Assembly (NCBI GenBank): GCA_905339235.1
Contig: CAJPFG010000028.1
Location: forward strand, 1 to 64,000
From: Phycisphaerales bacterium
GTDB lineage: Bacteria; Planctomycetota; Phycisphaerae; Phycisphaerales; UBA1924
DNA length: 64,000 nt
Reading direction: 5' to 3'
Shown: in pieces, positions 59,693 to 64,000 of the stretch
Numbering within the stretch: position 1 is the stretch's first letter
How the letters are laid out: each line of letters opens with the position of its first letter
Notes under the pieces: model-generated
What the model was told of the DNA's origin: nothing
Database searches by the model: none
What the model saw: the letters and a program-made list of their open reading frames with translations, nothing else
Translations under genes and position numbers: made by a program

Positions 59693-61378
59693 ATGGCCGA
59701 AGTCCGGGCGAGCATGGGGGGTGGAACGGTCGCCTCGCCGCCGTTTCCGCCGTCCTTCGCGCCCTGGTCGGCGACGTGGCGCGCGACGCTGGCGCTCATC
59801 GCGGGCGTGCTGGTGATGCGGCTGGCCTATCTCGCGTGGCTGTGCCCGTTCACACTGATCGAGGACGAGGCCCACTACTGGGAGTGGAGCCGGCGGCTGG
59901 CGATGAGTTACTACACCAAGGGCCCTGGAATCGCGTGGGCAATCGCGGCGGGGACGCGCCTGCTCGGCGATACCGAAGTGGGTGTTCGCCTTCTGGCGCC
60001 GGTGAGCAGCGCGATTGGGGCGCTGTGCGTCGCCACGCTGACCCGCGAGACGATTGCAGATCGCCGCGCCGCGTTCTTCGCCGCGCTCTGCTGGCTGCTG
60101 GCCCCGATGTTCCAGGTGCTCGGGTTGCTGATGACCATCGACGGCCCGTACGCGGCGTGCTGGGCGCTGGGAGCGTGGGGGGCGTGGCGCGCGATCGGGC
60201 GCGAGCGGGCGTGGGGCTGGCTGGTGCTCGGAGCGGCGCTCGGAGTTGGAACCCTCTTCAAGTACACGACGCTCTTGATGATCCCCGGGGTGATCGCCGC
60301 GGCGTGGCTGGTGCGGCCCCGGTGGCGCACGAGAGAGTTCGCCGGGTTGCTCGGCGGGGTCGTGCTGTTCGCGCTGGGCGTGCTGCCGATCATTCTCTGG
60401 AACCAGCGGGAAGGCTGGCCCACCGTCCGGCACCTGCTGGGCCACCTGGGAGTCTCGGGCGGCGACACGCGGGCGACCCAGGGTGAAGGGGGCTGGCGAT
60501 ACAGCCCGTTGTGGACGCTGTCGTTCCTGGGGACGCAGATCGCGATGATGGGCCCCTTGCTGATCCTCGCGGTGATGGAGATATGGGGGCCATGTCGCCG
60601 GCGGGCGCGCGCGGCGGGCGAGCGAGTGCTGATCGCAATCGCCGCGCCGGTTCTGGTTTTCTATCTGGCGGTGAGTTTCGTCGCGGCGCCCGAAGGAAAC
60701 TGGGCGCTGGCGGGTTACGTAACCCTGTTCCCACTCGCGGCGCGCCGGGTTGTGGGCGGAATGGAGGATTGGAACGCGAAACTCCGGGCATGGAGAGAGT
60801 TGCCCGCGCCCCGCCCGCGGGCGGGTTTCTTCGTGCGAAGGCCCGAGACGCCGACGCAGGTTCTGTGGTACGCCGCGGTGGTGATCGGATTGGCGACCCT
60901 GCTGGGCGCGCCGGCGCTGCCGCTGCTGGCACGCGTGCCCGGGCTTCGGCTTCCGCTGCATCGGTTCACCGGCGCGGACACGATGGCCCGGCACGTGGAG
61001 CACCTGGAGTTCGAGTTGGCGAAGCGGACGAGGCAGGCCCCGTTCGTGGTCGCCCTGCACTACGGTCGTGCGTCGCAGATGGCGTTCTACCTGCCCGGGC
61101 GGCCGACGGTGTACTGCGCGAGCAGCCTGATGCTGGGCGGCCGCGCCACGCAGTATGACTTCTGGGAGGACACGGACCTTCGCAGGGATCTTGGCCTGCT
61201 GGGACGGCCGGCGGTGGCGCTGGGGGGCGAGTTGGGGGAATGGCAGCGCGTGTTTGAGCGCGTCGAGTTGGTGGGTACTCTGCGGGGTGACGGGAAGAAG
61301 GGGCGGCCCGCGTTTCTGTGCGAGGGGTTCAGGGGGTTTCCGCCCGGGGGCCTGCCGCCGCGGCCGGAGTCGAACTAG
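59693..61378 (+). CDS. GT39/ArnT-like membrane glycosyltransferase
   Basis: 561 residues, GT-C fold with about ten membrane helices. The first periplasmic loop has IEDEAHYWEWSRRLAMSYYTKGPG, matching the catalytic acid region of ArnT/PMT-type enzymes that use polyprenyl-phosphate sugars. GGGGGAG lies just before; GTG 59690 is an alternative start. Located between an LptF/G permease and a PAP2 phosphatase, so a role in modifying LPS or another surface lipid is plausible. Confidence 0.8.
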   Translation: MAEVRASMGGGTVASPPFPPSFAPWSATWRATLALIAGVLVMRLAYLAWLCPFTLIEDEAHYWEWSRRLAMSYYTKGPGIAWAIAAGTRLLGDTEVGVRLLAPVSSAIGALCVATLTRETIADRRAAFFAALCWLLAPMFQVLGLLMTIDGPYAACWALGAWGAWRAIGRERAWGWLVLGAALGVGTLFKYTTLLMIPGVIAAAWLVRPRWRTREFAGLLGGVVLFALGVLPIILWNQREGWPTVRHLLGHLGVSGGDTRATQGEGGWRYSPLWTLSFLGTQIAMMGPLLILAVMEIWGPCRRRARAAGERVLIAIAAPVLVFYLAVSFVAAPEGNWALAGYVTLFPLAARRVVGGMEDWNAKLRAWRELPAPRPRAGFFVRRPETPTQVLWYAAVVIGLATLLGAPALPLLARVPGLRLPLHRFTGADTMARHVEHLEFELAKRTRQAPFVVALHYGRASQMAFYLPGRPTVYCASSLMLGGRATQYDFWEDTDLRRDLGLLGRPAVALGGELGEWQRVFERVELVGTLRGDGKKGRPAFLCEGFRGFPPGGLPPRPESN

Positions 61379-61381
61379 CCG

Positions 61382-62026
61382 ATGCGATCCATCTCGACAC
61401 AAGACCGCAGGAGAGCGCGACGGCGCGCGGTGGCGTTGAGCGCGGTGTTCCTGCTGGGGCTGGTGGCGCTGACGCTCGCCGACAAGTGGGTCTTCACGAC
61501 GATGCGGGTCGGGGATCGCGAGGCGATCGAACGCAAGGACTGGTACCAGTTCCTGCGGGCGATCGGGTATCTGCCGGTGTGGATCGCGATCGGCGCGGCG
61601 ATGATCGCCCACGATGTCGCGCGGCGCGCCGGCGGGCCGCTCCGTCGGGGAGGACTGGTGGCGCTGGGTGCGGCGCTCGGCGGGGGCGCGGCGGAACTGT
61701 TGAAGGTTGTGCTGCCGCGTCAGCGCCCGATCAATAACGGCTTCGAAGACGGAACCTACATCTGGGGAACGCCCTTCGAGGTCTTTCAAGGGGTCGGGAA
61801 TCACGGGCTGGCGTCGAGCCATGTCGGCGTGGCCTTCGGGGGCGCGATCGTGGTGGCGATGCTGTTTCCGGGGTCGGGCTGGGTAGCGATCCCGTTGGCG
61901 CTGGGGTGCGGTCTGACGCGGCTGCTGACCGGGGCGCACTTCGCCACGGATGTGTATATCGCGGCGTGGATGGCGAGCGTCATCAGCGTCTGGCTTGCGG
62001 GCCCGGGCCGGTCGTCAACCCGATAA
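61382..62026 (+). CDS. PAP2 superfamily membrane phosphatase
   Basis: 214 residues with about five membrane helices. Motif 1 KVVLPRQRP, motif 2 ASSHVG (SSH in place of PSGH) and motif 3 TRLLTGAHFATDV give the three-part acid phosphatase signature. Such enzymes remove phosphate from undecaprenyl-diphosphate or lipid A. It starts 3 nt after the GT39 gene, so the two are co-translated. Confidence 0.88.
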   Translation: MRSISTQDRRRARRRAVALSAVFLLGLVALTLADKWVFTTMRVGDREAIERKDWYQFLRAIGYLPVWIAIGAAMIAHDVARRAGGPLRRGGLVALGAALGGGAAELLKVVLPRQRPINNGFEDGTYIWGTPFEVFQGVGNHGLASSHVGVAFGGAIVVAMLFPGSGWVAIPLALGCGLTRLLTGAHFATDVYIAAWMASVISVWLAGPGRSSTR

Positions 62027-62123
62027 CGCGCGGTCGGACCTTCGGGGCGTGGATCGGCGCGAAAGTGGCGGGTAACGCGCGCCGATGGTGGGAATGGCGC
62101 GACCCCAGCGCCGGGAGCCCACC

Positions 62124-63008
62124 ATGAGCGTTGTGACACAAGATCGGGAACAAGTCGTCGCGGCCGCGATCCGCGAGATCAGCCATATCGCCACGCTCCC
62201 CGAGATCACCGTGAAGGTGGTCGAGTTGGTGGAGAACCCCAAGTCCACGGCGCAGGACCTGCACAAGGTCATCTCGGCCGACCCGGCGCTGTGCAGCCGG
62301 ATCCTCAAGGTGGTCAACTCCTCGTTCTACGGCCTTCCGGGGCAGATCGGCTCGATCAACCGCGCCATCGTCATGCTTGGCCTCAACGCGGTGAAGAACA
62401 TCGCGATCGCGGCCAGCCTCGCCAAACTCTTCCGGGGCGGGGATCTCACGCCGAACTTCTCCGCCCGCGACCTGTGGACGCACTGCAACACCACCGCCGC
62501 GGCGGCCAAGATCATCGCGAACACGCTCAAGATGGGCCTGTCGGACGAGGCGTTCCTCGCGGGGCTGATCCACGACATCGGCATCATGGTCGAGATGCAG
62601 TTCGACCGCAACAAACTGATCGAGGTGATGCGGCGCGTCGGCGCCGACACCAAGGGCATCCCCGCGACGGACATGCTCGAGGCCGAGGCGACCGTGTTCG
62701 GCGCCACGCACGAGGACTTCGGCGCGGCCCTGTGCGAGAAGTGGAAGTTCCCCAAGTCGTTCGCATTCGTGACCGGGTTCCACCACAAACCGATGCAGTT
62801 GCCCCCCGAGAATCGCACGCTCACCGCGATCGTGCACGTCGCCGACCGCCTGGCCGCCGAAATGGGCACGGGATTCCGCCAGGACCTTCTGCGGACCGAC
62901 GTGTCGGCGGAGGTGCTGGAGACGCTGAAGATCAGCCCCGAGAGGCTGGAAGAACTGCGGCGGCAGGTGGCCGCGCAGGCGAAGGACGTTTCGGCGCTGC
63001 TTATCTGA
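62124..63008 (+). CDS. HDOD-domain signalling protein
   Basis: 294 residues. HDOD domain from about residue 20 (ISHIATLPEITVKVVELVENPKSTAQDLHKVISADPALCSRILKVVNSSFYGLPGQIGSINRAIVMLGLNAVKNIAIAASLA). The HD pair is retained only in part (LIHDIGIMVEMQ). HDOD proteins are regulators in cyclic-di-GMP and motility circuits; most lack hydrolase activity. GGGAG precedes ATG 62124. A strong terminator follows. Confidence 0.88.
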   Translation: MSVVTQDREQVVAAAIREISHIATLPEITVKVVELVENPKSTAQDLHKVISADPALCSRILKVVNSSFYGLPGQIGSINRAIVMLGLNAVKNIAIAASLAKLFRGGDLTPNFSARDLWTHCNTTAAAAKIIANTLKMGLSDEAFLAGLIHDIGIMVEMQFDRNKLIEVMRRVGADTKGIPATDMLEAEATVFGATHEDFGAALCEKWKFPKSFAFVTGFHHKPMQLPPENRTLTAIVHVADRLAAEMGTGFRQDLLRTDVSAEVLETLKISPERLEELRRQVAAQAKDVSALLI

Positions 63009-63052
63009 TACCCAGGCCCGTGTTGGGCCACATTCTCTCTCTTTCTCCCTCC

Positions 63053-63087
63053 GGGCGGCGGAATGGAAACATTCGGCCGCCCTTTTT
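63053..63087 (+). terminator. factor-independent terminator after HDOD gene
   Basis: 13-nt arms (63053-63065 and 63070-63082) with one mismatch, a GAAA loop, and T5 at 63083-63087. It ends the plus-strand run just before the convergent surE. Confidence 0.9.
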
Positions 63088-63095
63088 CACGGGCG

Positions 63096-63965
63096 CTACT
63101 TCACCCGGGCTCGCCAGGCGTCCAGCGTGTCCTGACGGGTCAGATCGAACTTCAGCGGCGTGACGGTGATGCAGCCGCGGAGCAGGAGGTCTACGTCCGA
63201 GTCGGCCTCCGTGCCGCGGAAATCCAGCCCGTGCCCCGCGGCCCAGTAGTACGTGGATCCCAGGGGGCTGACGCGCCGTTCGTACTTGTCCACGAGCCCG
63301 TGGGTGTTCATGGGGCACACGCGCAGGGGCGGGGTCTTGCCGGCATCCACGGCGGGGCCGCTGCCGTCGGTGGCCGGAACGTTGATACTCAGGCATTCGT
63401 GGGGCTTGGGGAGCCCTGCCCGCAATACGGCTTCCAGCGCCCGCCGGCACCAGGCGGCGCCAACCGCGTAGTTCGCCTTTCCGCGGCCACGCGTCATGCT
63501 CACCGCGACCGAAGGAACTCCCAGGAATGCCGCCTCGATCGCCGCGGCGACGGTGCCGGAATAAATGACGTTTACGCCGACGTTGGCCCCGTCGTTCATG
63601 CCGCTGATGACCAGGTCGGGCCGCGAGCCCTCGCCGAAGCGCTCCGGCCAGAGGTTGGCGATGGCGAGTTTGACGCAATCCGCGGGGCGCCCGTCCACCG
63701 AGAGGCCCTGCATGCGGGCGTGGCCCGTGAGTTCGACGTCTTCCTCCTCGACCATGAGCGGGGTATGGAAAGTGACTCCGTGCGACGTGGCGGACTGCAC
63801 GGTGAGGGGGGCGATGGGAAAGACCACCGATTGCGGAGCGCGCGAGGTCTGATCACGCACCGAGAGCCGGCCGCCGAACGTTCCGCCCAGGTCTACCAGA
63901 GCCTCGTACATGGCGGCCAGCCCGGGGGCGCGGATGCCGTCGTCGTTGGTGAGCAGGATGCGCAT
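63096..63965 (-). CDS. surE: 5'-nucleotidase SurE
   Basis: 289 residues. MRILLTNDDGIRAPGLAAMYEAL contains the metal-binding Asp pair; SGMNDGANVGVNVIYSGTVAAA and AVSMTRG fit the family, and TDTDLLLRG-like SDVDLLLRGCITVTPL ends the core. It dephosphorylates nucleoside monophosphates. Near full length (E. coli 253). Convergent with the HDOD gene. Confidence 0.94.
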   Translation of the reverse strand: MRILLTNDDGIRAPGLAAMYEALVDLGGTFGGRLSVRDQTSRAPQSVVFPIAPLTVQSATSHGVTFHTPLMVEEEDVELTGHARMQGLSVDGRPADCVKLAIANLWPERFGEGSRPDLVISGMNDGANVGVNVIYSGTVAAAIEAAFLGVPSVAVSMTRGRGKANYAVGAAWCRRALEAVLRAGLPKPHECLSINVPATDGSGPAVDAGKTPPLRVCPMNTHGLVDKYERRVSPLGSTYYWAAGHGLDFRGTEADSDVDLLLRGCITVTPLKFDLTRQDTLDAWRARVK

Positions 63966-64000
63966 ACGCGACGGTATTCACGACTCGGGGACGCCGATAT

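Noticed and set aside
1..64000. CRISPR arrays, tRNA or rRNA genes, insertion sequences
   Set aside because: No regularly spaced direct repeats, no tRNA T-arm patterns in gene-free gaps, no transposase-like protein found by reading through.

Overview
The window is a gene-dense, GC-rich stretch of a bacterial chromosome. It reads as a member of the Planctomycetota, most likely class Phycisphaerae. The clues are a secreted cyclophilin-like protein with a planctomycete LEPR-XLL-type motif (LEARSLLS), a DNRLRE-domain protein ending in a PEP-CTERM-like tail, a pseudopilin operon with Gly/Pro-rich tails, and many genes with a -10 hexamer 11-15 nt before the start codon and no Shine-Dalgarno sequence. 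The phylum call is inference; no rRNA gene is present. I found no tRNA, rRNA, CRISPR array, insertion sequence or prophage.

Layout. 1-404: no convincing gene. 405-7159 (+): eight tightly coupled genes for type II secretion/type IV pilus-like assembly (GspG, I, J, K, C, L and M-like, then a TPR lipoprotein). 7163-9937 (-): dnaX, ybaB and a Nudix-like gene; dnaX carries a complete -1 frameshift signal that fuses a 376-residue gamma-like product to a tau C-terminus in another frame. 10028-10600 (+) is an ORF6N-domain gene lying between dnaX and an SRP RNA gene (ffs, 10623-10750, -). 10884-12547 (+): PIN-TRAM membrane protein and a small lipoprotein. 12637-13935 (-): kbl. 14011-18633 (+): M14 peptidase, YceI and a membrane protein. 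18634-20820 (-): DNRLRE surface protein and type II NADH dehydrogenase. 20875-25022 (+): small and membrane proteins, PhoH-PIN ATPase and a MntA-HepT module. 25026-29646 (-): Cys-rich protein, ABC exporter and cyclophilin-like surface protein. 29913-32418 (+): two GT2 glycosyltransferases.

32357-42668 (-): lysS, an Rrf2 regulator, a P1B-4 metal ATPase, a glutaminase A-like enzyme, MoxR, and an ECF sigma/anti-sigma/PDZ operon with a likely self-recognised promoter. 42746-45276 (+): tatC, tadA, mutM. 45277-45715 holds a perfect DnaA box, an AT-rich patch and a palindrome next to the dnaA stop, so it is a weak oriC candidate. 45716-48443 (-): dnaA and an MBL-fold hydrolase. 48588-54933 (+): a Lys-rich helical protein of unknown function, a DUF4139 protein, dxr, ybeY and a CorC-type protein. 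55000-56151 (-): secreted beta-rich protein. 56294-63008 (+): cysS, an LptF/G permease, a GT39 transferase, a PAP2 phosphatase and an HDOD protein ending at a strong terminator. 63096-63965 (-): surE.

Most of the content is housekeeping and envelope biology. The most unusual signals are regulatory: the dnaX frameshift module in a DnaX without zinc-finger cysteines, an SRP RNA with a non-GGAA apical loop separated from dnaX by an ORF6N gene, an ECF promoter beside its own sigma gene, a set of perfect inverted repeats at promoters, and the widespread leaderless gene starts.
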